Shown here piece after piece: positions 8,021 through 15,635 of a DNA stretch of 23,076 bases. This stretch comes from JADJVL01 sp039812765 (GTDB lineage Bacteria > Acidobacteriota > Holophagae > Holophagales > Holophagaceae). The position numbers were made by a program, and so were the translations under genes. The notes beneath the pieces are model-generated. The model saw nothing but the letters and a program-made list of their open reading frames with translations, was not told the origin of the DNA and did not search any database. The first letter of the stretch is position 1; each line of letters begins with the position of its first letter. Location of the stretch: assembly GCA_039812765.1 (NCBI GenBank), contig JBDIBF010000047.1, positions 1 to 23,076 on the forward strand, given 5' to 3'.

Positions 8021-10675
8021 TCAGGCCTTGGCGATGCGCACGGCCGTGACCTTGTACTCCGGCGTGTGGGTCACGGGGTCGCGTCCGCGGCCGGTGGCCC
8101 GGTTCACGAAGGCCGCCGCGTCGTGGAAGGTGCAGAAGAGCTCGCCCTCCCGCACGTCCTCGGTGATCCGCGCCTTCAGCGTGAAGGCGCCGTGGCGGCT
8201 CTCCACGCGCACGGGATCCCCGTCGGCGATCCCGTGGACCCGGGCGTCGCCGGGGTGGATGTCGAGGCCGTCCACGGGCCAGAGGTCGCGGTTCCGGGTC
8301 CGGTCCGTCATGGTGGCGGCGTTGAAGTGGAAGAGGCTGCGCCCGGTGTTGAGCTGGAGTGGCCAGTCGCCGCCCGCGAATTCGCCGCTGGGGTTCCAGG
8401 TCTGGGGGCGGAAGGACGCCCGCGGCCCCACGGGGAAGCCCTCCCGGTGGAGCACCGCGGTGCCCGGGTGCGATTCCGTCGGGCAGGGCCACTGGATCCC
8501 GCCGGCCTCGAGGCGCGCGTAGGAGATGCCCGCCACCGCGGGCCAGAGGTCCCGGATCTCGTCCCAGACCTCCGAAGGGCCGGTGTAGCGGAAGGCCTCG
8601 CCGAAGCCGAGACGGTCCGCCAGGAGGGCCATCACCTCCAGGTCCGTCTTCGACTCGCCCCGGGGCGGGAGGGCGGCCCGGACGCGCTGCACCCGGCGGT
8701 CGCCGTTCATGAAGGTGCCGTCCTTCTCGAAACTGCTGCACACCGGCAGGAAGACCGTCCCGAAGGCGCGGGCGGTCTCGTTCATGAACAGGTCCACCAC
8801 CACGCAACCCTCCAGCTGCGCCAGGGCGGCCTCGGTGGTGCCCGCGTCGGGATTGGAGAGGTAGACGTCATAACCGATGGCCACCAGGGCCTTGAGGTTG
8901 CCGGCTCCCGCCGCATCCACCATCTGCAGCACGTCGAGGCCGGGGCCCGGAAGGCGGGCGCCCCACCGGGCCTCGTGGGCGGCGAGGGCCTTGTCCAGGG
9001 GCTGGTAGCCGGTGAGCCGCTTGGGCTCGCAGCCCATCTGCGCGCAGCCCTGGACGTTGTTCTGCCCCCGCAGGGGGTTCACGCCGGCGCCCTCCACGCC
9101 CAGGTTGCCGGTGAGCATCGCGAGGTGGGCCAGGGCGGCGACGCCATCCGTGCCCTGGATGTGCTCGGTGACGCCGAGGCCGTGGCACATGTAGGCGGGC
9201 CGGGCCGTGGCGTAGATCCGCGCCGCGGCCCGGATGGCCTCGGCCTCCACGCCGCAGACCTCGGCGGCCCGCTCCGGGGGCCAGGGCGCCAGGGACTGGA
9301 CGAAGGCCTCGAAACCCTCGGTGCGGGCCTCCACGAAGGCATCGTTGGCGAGGTCCTCGTGGACGATGACGTGGGCCAGGGCGAGCAGCAGCGGCAGGTT
9401 GGTCCCGGGCCTCAGGGCCAGGTGCACCGTGGCCAGCTTCGCGAGCTCGGTGCGCCGCGGATCGATGACCACCAGGGGCGCGCCCTTCAGGGCCCGCTGC
9501 TTGATCCGCGCGCCGACGATGGGATGGTTCTCCGTGGGGTTCGCGCCGACGACCATCAGGGACGCGGCTCGCTCGATGTCGCTGAAGCTGTTGGTGGCGG
9601 CTCCGGTGCCCACGGCCGCGGCCAGCCCAGCGGCGCTGGGGCCGTGGCAGACGCGCGCGCAGCAGTCCACGTTGCCGCTGCCCAGCACCAGCCGCGCAAA
9701 CTTCTGGGCGAGGAAGCCCTCCTCGTTGGTGGCCCGGGAGGAGCCGAGCACGCCGATGGCTTCGCCGCCATGCTCGTCCCGCACCCGGCGCAGCAGGCCG
9801 GCGGCCTCGTCCAGGGCCTCGTCCCAGGACGCGCGTCTCCACACGCCGCCCCGGCGGACCATCGGGTGCAGGACGCGGTCCGGGGCGTCCACGAAGCCGC
9901 TGCCGTAGCGGCCCTTCACGCAGAGGTGGCCGCGGTTCACGGGGCTGTCCATCGCGGGCTTCACCTGGACGATGCGGCCGTCCCGGGTGCCCACCTCCAT
10001 CTCGCAGCCGGTGCCGCAGTAGGGGCACACGGTGCGGGTCCAGGCCTTCGCGGGGCCGAACTCGAGCCGCGCCTTGTCCACGATGGCACCGGTGGGGCAG
10101 GTGTCCGCGCAGGCGCCGCAGGAGACGCAGCCGCTGTCCTGGAGGGTGCCCGCGGCGGGCTCCACCCGCGTGCGGCCGCCGCGGTCCATCACCTTCCACA
10201 CGAACTGGCCCTGCAGCTCGGCGCAGATGTGGACGCAGCGGTAGCAGTCGATGCACTGGTTCATGTCCACGTGCAGGTAGGGATGCGAGGCGTCGGCCTT
10301 GGCCGGGTCCCGTTCTCCCTTCGCCTCCACGCCGTAGCGGGCCAGGAGGCGGTGGAAGGGGGCCTCCGGCAGGAGGGCGGGGGCGTCCGCGGGGTAGCGC
10401 CGGGCCAGCATCTCCAGCACGCCGCGGCGGTAGGCCTCCAGCGCCTCCGTGTGGGTGCGCACCGCCATGCCGTCCGCGGCCGGCGTGGCGCAGGCGCAGA
10501 GGGTGCGCTCCTGGCCCTCCACCTCCACCTCGCAGAGCCGGCAGGCCGACGCTGCGTCCAGGCGCCGGTCCTGGCAGAGGGTGGGGATGTCGAGGCCCGC
10601 GGCCCGGGCTGCGTCCAGGAGGGTCGCGCCCTCGGGGGCGTCGAAGAGGCGGTCGTTGAGCAGGAGGCGGGCCAT
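8021..10675 (-). CDS. fdhA: Formate dehydrogenase-like catalytic (alpha) subunit, Mo/W-bis-PGD, Cys-type
   Basis: The 884-aa protein would oxidise formate to CO2, or run in reverse. The N-terminus is a [2Fe-2S] ferredoxin-like domain with Cys34, 45, 48 and 60. Two [4Fe-4S] motifs follow: Cys141/144/147/151 (CIDCYRCVHIC) and Cys183/186/189/193 (CVSCGACADTC). The molybdopterin domain starts with Cys217/220/224 (CPYCGTGC) and Cys252. The presumed metal ligand is Cys343 in RVCHGPSAAG, at the place of selenocysteine in E. coli FdhF. The C-terminal MopB-binding domain has LNTGRSLFHFN (775-785). The His-Cys3 cluster site normally lying between the [2Fe-2S] domain and the ferredoxin motifs is missing (about 88-115). 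The ATG at 10675 is chosen because the ferredoxin domain begins there; an ATG at 10714 is possible. No NuoF/NuoE-like, membrane or FdhD genes are adjacent. Confidence 0.88.
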   Translation of the reverse strand: MARLLLNDRLFDAPEGATLLDAARAAGLDIPTLCQDRRLDAASACRLCEVEVEGQERTLCACATPAADGMAVRTHTEALEAYRRGVLEMLARRYPADAPALLPEAPFHRLLARYGVEAKGERDPAKADASHPYLHVDMNQCIDCYRCVHICAELQGQFVWKVMDRGGRTRVEPAAGTLQDSGCVSCGACADTCPTGAIVDKARLEFGPAKAWTRTVCPYCGTGCEMEVGTRDGRIVQVKPAMDSPVNRGHLCVKGRYGSGFVDAPDRVLHPMVRRGGVWRRASWDEALDEAAGLLRRVRDEHGGEAIGVLGSSRATNEEGFLAQKFARLVLGSGNVDCCARVCHGPSAAGLAAAVGTGAATNSFSDIERAASLMVVGANPTENHPIVGARIKQRALKGAPLVVIDPRRTELAKLATVHLALRPGTNLPLLLALAHVIVHEDLANDAFVEARTEGFEAFVQSLAPWPPERAAEVCGVEAEAIRAAARIYATARPAYMCHGLGVTEHIQGTDGVAALAHLAMLTGNLGVEGAGVNPLRGQNNVQGCAQMGCEPKRLTGYQPLDKALAAHEARWGARLPGPGLDVLQMVDAAGAGNLKALVAIGYDVYLSNPDAGTTEAALAQLEGCVVVDLFMNETARAFGTVFLPVCSSFEKDGTFMNGDRRVQRVRAALPPRGESKTDLEVMALLADRLGFGEAFRYTGPSEVWDEIRDLWPAVAGISYARLEAGGIQWPCPTESHPGTAVLHREGFPVGPRASFRPQTWNPSGEFAGGDWPLQLNTGRSLFHFNAATMTDRTRNRDLWPVDGLDIHPGDARVHGIADGDPVRVESRHGAFTLKARITEDVREGELFCTFHDAAAFVNRATGRGRDPVTHTPEYKVTAVRIAKA

Positions 10676-10722
10676 GGCAGCTTCAAGGTGACGCCCGGGC
10701 CCTGCGACATCCATCACAAGGA

Positions 10723-10746
10723 GAGGCCCCGCCGGGGCGGGGCCTT
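10723..10746 (-). terminator. Strong hairpin after pckG, probable terminator
   Basis: AGGCCCCGCC (10724-10733) and GGCGGGGCCT (10736-10745) form a 10-bp inverted repeat with two central bases, about 20 bases downstream of the pckG stop and ahead of fdhA. On the minus strand it is followed by TCTCCTTGTG, which is only partly T-rich. It likely ends most pckG transcripts, so fdhA may need its own promoter. Confidence 0.55.
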
Positions 10747-10763
10747 CCTGGGTTTCAAGGGCC

Positions 10764-12632
10764 TCAGAAATGGCCCGGGGGGACGTCCATCTTGCGGCGG
10801 GTGCGCCACAGCGCCGACAGCAGGAGCTGGCGCATGGGCGGGAACTCCTTGGGCAGCCGGTCATAGAGCTTTTCGAAGAGCTCCTCGTGGAGCAGCAGCT
10901 CCCGGCGCCATTCGTCCTTGTCGATGGCCATGACCTGATGCCACTTCGCGGGGTCGAAGCCCTGGATGCCCTCCAGGTCCACGTCCTCCTGCTTGGGCAC
11001 CCAGCCCAGCGGCGTCTCCACGCAGCTCACGCGGCCGTGGACGCGGTCCACGATCCACTTGAGGACGCGCATGTTCTCGCCGTAGCCGGGCCAGAGGAAC
11101 TTGCCGTCGGGGCCCTTGCGGAACCAGTTCACGATGAAGATGCGCGGGGGATCCGGGATCTCGCGGCCGAACTGGAGCCAGTGGTTGAAGTAGTCGCCCA
11201 TGTGGTAGCCGCAGAAGGGCAGCATGGCGAAGGGGTCCCGGCGCACCTCGCCGATGTTGCCCGCGGCGGCGGCGGTCATCTCGGAGCCGATGGTGGCGGC
11301 GGCGTAGCAGCCGAAGCTCCAGTTGTGGGCCTGCACGACGAGGGGCACGGCGGTGGCGCGCCGTCCCCCGAACATGAAGGCGCTGAGGGGCACGCCGGCG
11401 GGGTCCTCCCACTTCGGGTCGATGGTGGGGCACTGGCTCGCCGGCGCCGTGAAGCGGGCGTTGGGATGGGCCGCAGGCTTGCCGCTCGCCTTGTCGTGGG
11501 GCTGGCCCTGCCAGTTCGTGAGGCCGTCGGGGACCTCGTCGGTCATGCCCTCCCACCACACGTCGCCGTCGGCGGTGAGCGCGACGTTCGTGAAGATGGT
11601 GTTCTTGGTGATGGTGAGCATGGCGTTGGGGTTGGACTTTATGGACGTGCCCGGCGCCACGCCGAAAAAGCCCGCCTCGGGGTTGATGGCGTAGAGGCGC
11701 CCGTCCTTGCCCGGCTTGATCCACGCGATGTCGTCGCCGACGGTGGTGACCTTGAAGTCCCGGTACCGCTCCGGCGGGTTGATCATGGCGAAGTTGGTCT
11801 TGCCGCAGGCCGACGGGAAGGCCGCCGCCACGTAGGTCTTCTCGGCCGGCTTCCCGTCCCTGGGCGGCTCCTCCACGCCGAGGATGAGCATGTGCTCGGC
11901 GAGCCAGCCCTCGTCCCGGGCCATGGTGGAAGCGATGCGCAGGGCGAAGCACTTCTTGCCCAGGAGGGCGTTGCCGCCGTAGCCGCTGCCGAAGCTCCAG
12001 ATCTCCCGGGTCTCGGGGAAGTGGCAGATGTACTTGTTGTCGGGATTGCAGGGCCAGGGCACGTCCTTCTGCCCCTCGGCCAGGGGCGCGCCCACGCTGT
12101 GCAGACAGGGCACGAAGTCGCCGTCGCCCAGCACGTCGTACACGGCCTTGCCCATGCGGGTCATGATCTTCATGTTCACGGCCACGTAGGGCGAGTCGGA
12201 GATCTCCACGCCAATATGGGCGATGTCCGAGCCCAAGGGCCCCATGCTGAAGGGGATGACGTACATCGTGCGGCCCCGCATGCAGCCCTGGAAGAGCCCG
12301 CGCAGGGTCTCCTTCATGTCGGCGGGGTCCATCCAGTTGTTGTTCGGGCCCGCGTCGTCCTTGCGCGCGGTGCAGACGAAGGTGCGGTCCTCCACCCGGG
12401 CCACGTCGCCAGGATCGCTGAGGGCGAGGTAGGAGTTCGGGCGCTTCTCGGGGTTGAGGCGCCGGAAGGTGCCCGCGTCCATCATCATCTGGCAGAGCCG
12501 GTCGTACTCCTCCTGGCTGCCGTCGCACCAGTGGATGTCCTTCGGTCCGCAGAGCCGGGCCACCTCCTCGACCCAGGACAGGAGCTTCTTGTTGGTGACG
12601 AAGCTCGGGGCTTGGACGGCGGAAAGGCTCAT
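10764..12632 (-). CDS. pckG: Phosphoenolpyruvate carboxykinase (GTP)
   Basis: The 622-aa product is a full-length GTP-dependent PEPCK, which converts oxaloacetate and GTP to PEP, CO2 and GDP in the cytoplasm. The P-loop with the reactive cysteine is FPSACGKTN (272-280, Cys276 and Lys278), followed by the metal-site region VGDDIAW (298-304) and NPEAGFFGVAPGTS (317-330). GYGGNALLGKKC (217-228) and PFSMGPLGSDIAHIG (127-141) are also typical. The C-terminal PFCGYHMGDYFNHWL is the guanine-nucleotide side of the fold. The ATG at 12632 has AGGAG 6 bases upstream. The gene stands alone, divergent from the SafE-like gene. It supports gluconeogenesis from acetate or amino acids, or CO2 fixation in the reverse direction. 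Confidence 0.97.
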   Translation of the reverse strand: MSLSAVQAPSFVTNKKLLSWVEEVARLCGPKDIHWCDGSQEEYDRLCQMMMDAGTFRRLNPEKRPNSYLALSDPGDVARVEDRTFVCTARKDDAGPNNNWMDPADMKETLRGLFQGCMRGRTMYVIPFSMGPLGSDIAHIGVEISDSPYVAVNMKIMTRMGKAVYDVLGDGDFVPCLHSVGAPLAEGQKDVPWPCNPDNKYICHFPETREIWSFGSGYGGNALLGKKCFALRIASTMARDEGWLAEHMLILGVEEPPRDGKPAEKTYVAAAFPSACGKTNFAMINPPERYRDFKVTTVGDDIAWIKPGKDGRLYAINPEAGFFGVAPGTSIKSNPNAMLTITKNTIFTNVALTADGDVWWEGMTDEVPDGLTNWQGQPHDKASGKPAAHPNARFTAPASQCPTIDPKWEDPAGVPLSAFMFGGRRATAVPLVVQAHNWSFGCYAAATIGSEMTAAAAGNIGEVRRDPFAMLPFCGYHMGDYFNHWLQFGREIPDPPRIFIVNWFRKGPDGKFLWPGYGENMRVLKWIVDRVHGRVSCVETPLGWVPKQEDVDLEGIQGFDPAKWHQVMAIDKDEWRRELLLHEELFEKLYDRLPKEFPPMRQLLLSALWRTRRKMDVPPGHF

Positions 12633-12796
12633 AGGCGCTCCTGGACGCGGGTGGGCCTCAAGGCCTCGCATGCCCCGCGGTTGGTGTTTGGGCCGAAGGG
12701 CCCAGTTTACCAGTGGGCCGGAGGGTGACCAAGGCGCGGGATTCTCCCGTTCCCCAGGCCGCCCGGGCCGGAAATGATGGAGGTTTCGGACCCCGC
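12633..12796. other. Divergent intergenic region between pckG and the SafE-like gene
   Basis: This 164-bp gap has no convincing gene. For pckG the minus strand offers TTGGTC (12732-12727), 17 bases and TAAACT (12709-12704) as a weak promoter. Immediately downstream lies a perfect stem TGGGCC-CTTC-GGCCCA (12704-12689) in what would be the start of the 5' leader. No clear promoter was seen for the rightward gene; GGAGG at 12779-12783 is its only ribosome-site candidate. Confidence 0.4.
12704..12732 (-). promoter_or_regulatory. Weak candidate promoter for pckG
   Basis: -35 TTGGTC (3 of 6) and -10 TAAACT (4 of 6) with a 17-base spacer would give a leader of about 65 bases before the pckG ATG. 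The -10 lies in the only AT-rich stretch of this gap. This rests on consensus likeness alone. Confidence 0.3.
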
Positions 12797-13555
12797 ATGC
12801 TTGAAACCTGGCTGAACCAACCCCATGCCGCCTCCTGGCTGGCGGTGATGTGGGTGGCCGGCCTTCTGGGCTCCATCGGCCACTGCGCGGGCATGTGCGG
12901 CCCCCTGGTGGCGGCTTTCGGCATGGCCCAGGCCCGGCGCGGCGGGCGGCCCTGGATCCGACACCTCCTCTTCCAGCTCGGCCGGGTGTCCACCTATGCG
13001 CTGCTCGGGGCGGCCATCGGCTGGACGGGCGGCTTCGCCCGCCTGCAGACCCTGGAGGACATGCATGCCTGCTGCCGCCCCGAGGGCCAGGCCCTGGTGG
13101 CCGCCCAGGCTTGGCCCTGGCAGGTCTGGGTGAAGCTGGGGCTGGGGACGCTGATGGTGGTCCTCGGCCTTCTCCTCGCGCTGGGCCGCCGGGCGGACGC
13201 CCTGATGGAGTGGTCCCTCCCGAAGCCCTTGCAGCATGTGCTCGGGAAGGGCCTGGCATCCGGAGGAGGTCCCTTCCTGCTCGGCCTCCTCTGGGGGCTG
13301 GTGCCCTGCGGCCTCGTCTACATGATGCTGCTGAAAAGTCTCGACGCCGGGTCCTGGCGCATGGGTGCCGCGGGCATGGGCGCCTTCGGCCTGGGCAACC
13401 TCCCGGTCCTGATGGGGCTCGGCCTGGCCAGCACCCGCCTGGGCCAGGCCTGGAAGCAGCGGCTGCTCCGGCTGGGAGGCATCCTGGTGGCGGGGATGGG
13501 GATTTACATCCTCATCCAGGCGGCCCACCTTCTCAGGCTGCAGGGACAGGGGTAG
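12797..13555 (+). CDS. SafE/DsbD_2-family membrane protein (UreH-like transmembrane domain)
   Basis: The 252-aa protein has about six hydrophobic segments and the two signature loops of the family. GSIGHCAGMCGPL is near residue 20-32 and GLVPCGLVY is in the second half. These Cys-containing motifs sit in or beside membrane helices and are thought to handle metal ions or electrons; relatives often occur with cytochrome oxidase maturation genes. Between the two halves is a loop with a Cys-Cys pair (DMHACCRPEG, about 91-100). I chose the ATG at 12797, right before the first helix; GGAGG lies 13 bases upstream, a long spacing. The downstream TPR gene follows directly. The transported substrate cannot be read from the sequence; copper is a reasonable guess. 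Confidence 0.8.
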   Translation: MLETWLNQPHAASWLAVMWVAGLLGSIGHCAGMCGPLVAAFGMAQARRGGRPWIRHLLFQLGRVSTYALLGAAIGWTGGFARLQTLEDMHACCRPEGQALVAAQAWPWQVWVKLGLGTLMVVLGLLLALGRRADALMEWSLPKPLQHVLGKGLASGGGPFLLGLLWGLVPCGLVYMMLLKSLDAGSWRMGAAGMGAFGLGNLPVLMGLGLASTRLGQAWKQRLLRLGGILVAGMGIYILIQAAHLLRLQGQG

Positions 13556-13577
13556 CGTGGAGCCTGCGGTGAGGGGC

Positions 13578-14102
13578 ATGAGCGACGAGAAGCGCCAGGA
13601 GGCCATGGAGGTGATGGGCAGGGCCTATCAGCTCCACATGAAGGGCGAGATCGACCAGGCCCTCGAGCTCTACGACCAGAGCCTCGCCGTCCAGCCCACG
13701 CCGGAGGCCTTCACCTTCCGTGGCTGGGCCAAGTCCTTCCACCGGGACTTCGAGGGGGCCATCGCGGACTGCCACCGGGCCATCGACCTGGATCCCGAGT
13801 TCGGGAATCCCTACAACGACATCGGCGCCTACTACCTGGAGCTGGGCCAGCCCGACGACGCCATCCCCTGGCTGCGCATGGCGCTCAAAGCCAAGCGCTA
13901 CGAGAGCTATTGCTTCCCGCACTACAACCTGGGGCGCATCTTCGAGGCGGCGGGCAGGCTCGAACTGGCCCGCGAGCACTTCGGCCGCGCCCTGGAGTCC
14001 AATCCCGGCTACGCCCTCGCGGCCAAGGCCCTGCGGCGGGTGGAGCAGAAGCTCGATGAGGCCCGCCATCCCGAGCCCCACGGCGAGGCCGGCAAGCCCT
14101 GA
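13578..14102 (+). CDS. Small TPR-repeat protein
   Basis: The product is 174 aa from the ATG at 13578 (MSDEKRQE). A GTG at 13557, 2 bases after the stop of the SafE-like gene, would add seven residues. It contains three to four TPR units: AYQLHMKGEIDQALELYDQS, then FRGWAKSFHRDFEGAI with RAIDLDPEFG, YNDIGAYYLELGQPDDAI, and a last one near YNLGRIFEAAGRLELA. No signal peptide or membrane helix is seen, so it is probably a cytoplasmic adaptor. The close spacing suggests it is expressed with the SafE-like gene and possibly with the next two genes. The partner is unknown. Confidence 0.8.
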   Translation: MSDEKRQEAMEVMGRAYQLHMKGEIDQALELYDQSLAVQPTPEAFTFRGWAKSFHRDFEGAIADCHRAIDLDPEFGNPYNDIGAYYLELGQPDDAIPWLRMALKAKRYESYCFPHYNLGRIFEAAGRLELAREHFGRALESNPGYALAAKALRRVEQKLDEARHPEPHGEAGKP

Positions 14103-14123
14103 ACCCCCGATCAAGGAGCGACC

Positions 14124-14612
14124 ATGACCGACTTCCAGGAACAGGTGGGCCCCGCCCTGGGCAGGATCCCCAGCGGCCTCGCCATCGCCACCGCCCAGCA
14201 CGGGGGCCAGCGCACGGGCTTCCTGGCCTCCTGGTTCCAGCAGGTCAGCTTCGAGCCGCCCCTGGTCGCCGTCTGCGTGAAGGCCGGGCGGCCCATCGAG
14301 GCCCTGGCGCAGGGCAGCGGCCACCTCGCCCTGAACCTCCTGGCCGAGGGGGACTTCGCCAGCCTCAAGCGCTACGGGAAGGGCTTCGAGCCGGGCGTGG
14401 ATCCCTGGGCGGAGGATCCGGACAGCCTGGTGGCCGGCGCCCCGGCGCCGGTCTTCGCCCAGGGCTACGCCCACTTGGTCCTCAAGCTCGTCCGGACCCT
14501 GGAGACCGGCGGGGATCACCTCATCTACATCGGGGAAGTGGTGGGCGGCGCCCTCCAGAACCCCGAGGCCAAACCCTACTTCCACGTCCGCAAGAACGGG
14601 TTCGGCTACTGA
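14124..14612 (+). CDS. Flavin reductase-like FMN-binding protein
   Basis: The 162-aa product has the flavin_reductase-like split-barrel fold signature. It begins with GRIPSGLAIATA (13-24), then TGFLASWFQQVSFEPPLVAV (31-50, typically contacting FMN phosphate) and HLALNLLAEGD (87-97). It ends with a conserved PYFHVRKNGFGY. Family members bind FMN and reduce it with NAD(P)H or act as flavin-dependent reductases. AAGGAG lies about 5 bases before the ATG, so the start is well supported. Its TGA shares one base with the ATG of the MqnD-like gene (TGATG), which argues for coupled translation and a linked role. Confidence 0.85.
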   Translation: MTDFQEQVGPALGRIPSGLAIATAQHGGQRTGFLASWFQQVSFEPPLVAVCVKAGRPIEALAQGSGHLALNLLAEGDFASLKRYGKGFEPGVDPWAEDPDSLVAGAPAPVFAQGYAHLVLKLVRTLETGGDHLIYIGEVVGGALQNPEAKPYFHVRKNGFGY

Positions 14613-15421
14613 TGCGGCTCACCATCGCCCACAGCCCGGACAGCGACGATGCCTACATGATGGCGCCCCTGGCGCTGGGCTGGCTGGACCCCGGGGGATT
14701 CACCTTCGAGTTCGTCCGGGAGGACATCGAAGTCCTCAACCAGCGGGCCTCGGAAGCCCGCTACGACGTCACCGCCGTCAGCTTCGGCGCCTACCCGGCC
14801 ATCCGGGACCGCTACGACCTCCTGACGGCCGGATCCAGCATCCAGGAGGGCACGGGTCCGGTGGTCGTGGCCCGGGAGCCATTCCCCCCGACGGAGTGGC
14901 CCCGCCTAGCCGTCGCCGTGCCCGGTCTGCGAACCAGCGCCTACTTGGCGTTTCGCCGGCTCGGGCTGGGGATGGGCTTCGAACCCCGGATCCAGGTGCT
15001 CCCCTTCGACCAGATCCTGCCGGCGGTCGCCGAAGGGCGCGCGGAGGCCGGCTTGCTCATCCATGAGAGCCAGCTCCAGTACCAGGCCCTGGGGCTCCAC
15101 TGCCTCGTGGATCTGGGGGCCTGGTGGAAGGAGCGGGAGGACCTGCCCCTTCCCATGGGCGGGAACGCCATCCGCCGGGACCTGGACCCGGAAGCTAAGA
15201 CACGGTTCGCGGGGCTCATGCGCCGGAGCGTCGAACAGGCCATCGCACGCCACGAGGAGAGCGTGGATTATGCCCAGTCCTTCGGCCGGGGCATGGACCG
15301 GGGCATGGTCAGCCGCTACGTGAGGGCCTGGGTGAACGAATTCACCGTGGACCCTGGCCCCCGGGGACGGCGGGCCGTCTCCCTTTTGCTGGGCGAGGAT
15401 CCGATCTGGATCCAGGGGTAG
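14612..15421 (+). CDS. mqnD: MqnD-like 1,4-dihydroxy-6-naphthoate synthase (futalosine pathway)
   Basis: The 269-aa product matches the MqnA/MqnD family, which has a periplasmic-binding-protein fold but works in the cytoplasm. MqnD cleaves cyclic de-hypoxanthinyl futalosine to 1,4-dihydroxy-6-naphthoate in menaquinone synthesis. Visible marks are AHSPDSDDAYMMAPL (6-20), DVTAVSFGAY (52-61), VPGLRTSAYLAF (103-114), GLLIHESQLQY (147-157) and PLPMGGNAIRRDL (179-191). His151 sits where the catalytic His of Thermus MqnD is reported (from memory). Length is as in characterised MqnD. MqnA is the nearest alternative. There is no Shine-Dalgarno, so it depends on translation of the preceding flavin reductase. 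No other mqn gene is in the window. Confidence 0.82.
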   Translation: MRLTIAHSPDSDDAYMMAPLALGWLDPGGFTFEFVREDIEVLNQRASEARYDVTAVSFGAYPAIRDRYDLLTAGSSIQEGTGPVVVAREPFPPTEWPRLAVAVPGLRTSAYLAFRRLGLGMGFEPRIQVLPFDQILPAVAEGRAEAGLLIHESQLQYQALGLHCLVDLGAWWKEREDLPLPMGGNAIRRDLDPEAKTRFAGLMRRSVEQAIARHEESVDYAQSFGRGMDRGMVSRYVRAWVNEFTVDPGPRGRRAVSLLLGEDPIWIQG

Positions 15422-15530
15422 GGACGCCCTCGGCTCGTATGGTGTGAACCTTGCTTCGAGGGGGGCTTATGCCTCTCCAGAGGTCAAAGGACCGACCCTT
15501 CCACCCTCCTCCGGGCCACGGACGGGTCTC

Positions 15531-15555
15531 GGCCCAGGCATCGGAAGGCTGGGCC
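15531..15555 (+). terminator. Candidate terminator hairpin after mqnD
   Basis: A 7-bp stem GGCCCAG/CTGGGCC with an 11-base loop lies about 110 bases downstream of the mqnD stop. It is followed by a G-run and no T-run, so it may instead be part of a leader structure for the next gene. Confidence 0.25.
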
Positions 15556-15606
15556 AGGGGGGACGATCGCTGAATAAATCCAAAGCAACTTATGAATGTG
15601 CTAGGA

Positions 15607-15635
15607 TTGACGAACGCTTACCCCACGTCTATCTA
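15607..15635 (+). promoter_or_regulatory. Candidate promoter for the PKD lipoprotein gene
   Basis: TTGACG (15607-15612, 5 of 6) is separated by 17 bases from TATCTA (15630-15635) in a locally AT-rich stretch. The predicted leader to the ATG at 15689 is about 45-50 bases, and GAGG lies 5 bases before that ATG. Confidence 0.4.

Noticed and set aside
10333..10350. Frameshift as explanation for the missing His-Cys3 site in the formate dehydrogenase
   Set aside because: The reading frame is continuous with family-like sequence on both sides, and the overlapping frames in this segment do not encode the missing HPLDCxxC motif.
8066..10933. Very long open frame on the plus strand opposite the formate dehydrogenase gene (about 955 codons)
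   Set aside because: It is antisense to a well-supported gene, is rich in Gly, Ala, His, Val and Arg with no domain, and is expected from the absence of stops in very GC-rich codon-biased DNA.
12689..12704. The TGGGCC-CTTC-GGCCCA stem as a riboswitch or terminator for pckG
   Set aside because: It is a single short stem at the presumed transcript start without a ligand-binding core or T-run; at most it stabilises the 5' end.
10770..12728. Long plus-strand open frame opposite pckG
   Set aside because: It is a mirror frame of a firmly identified gene with biased low-complexity translation and no ribosome site.
15481..15560. c-di-GMP (GEMM) or similar known riboswitch
   Set aside because: I looked for the conserved core segments of GEMM and other common classes and did not find them.
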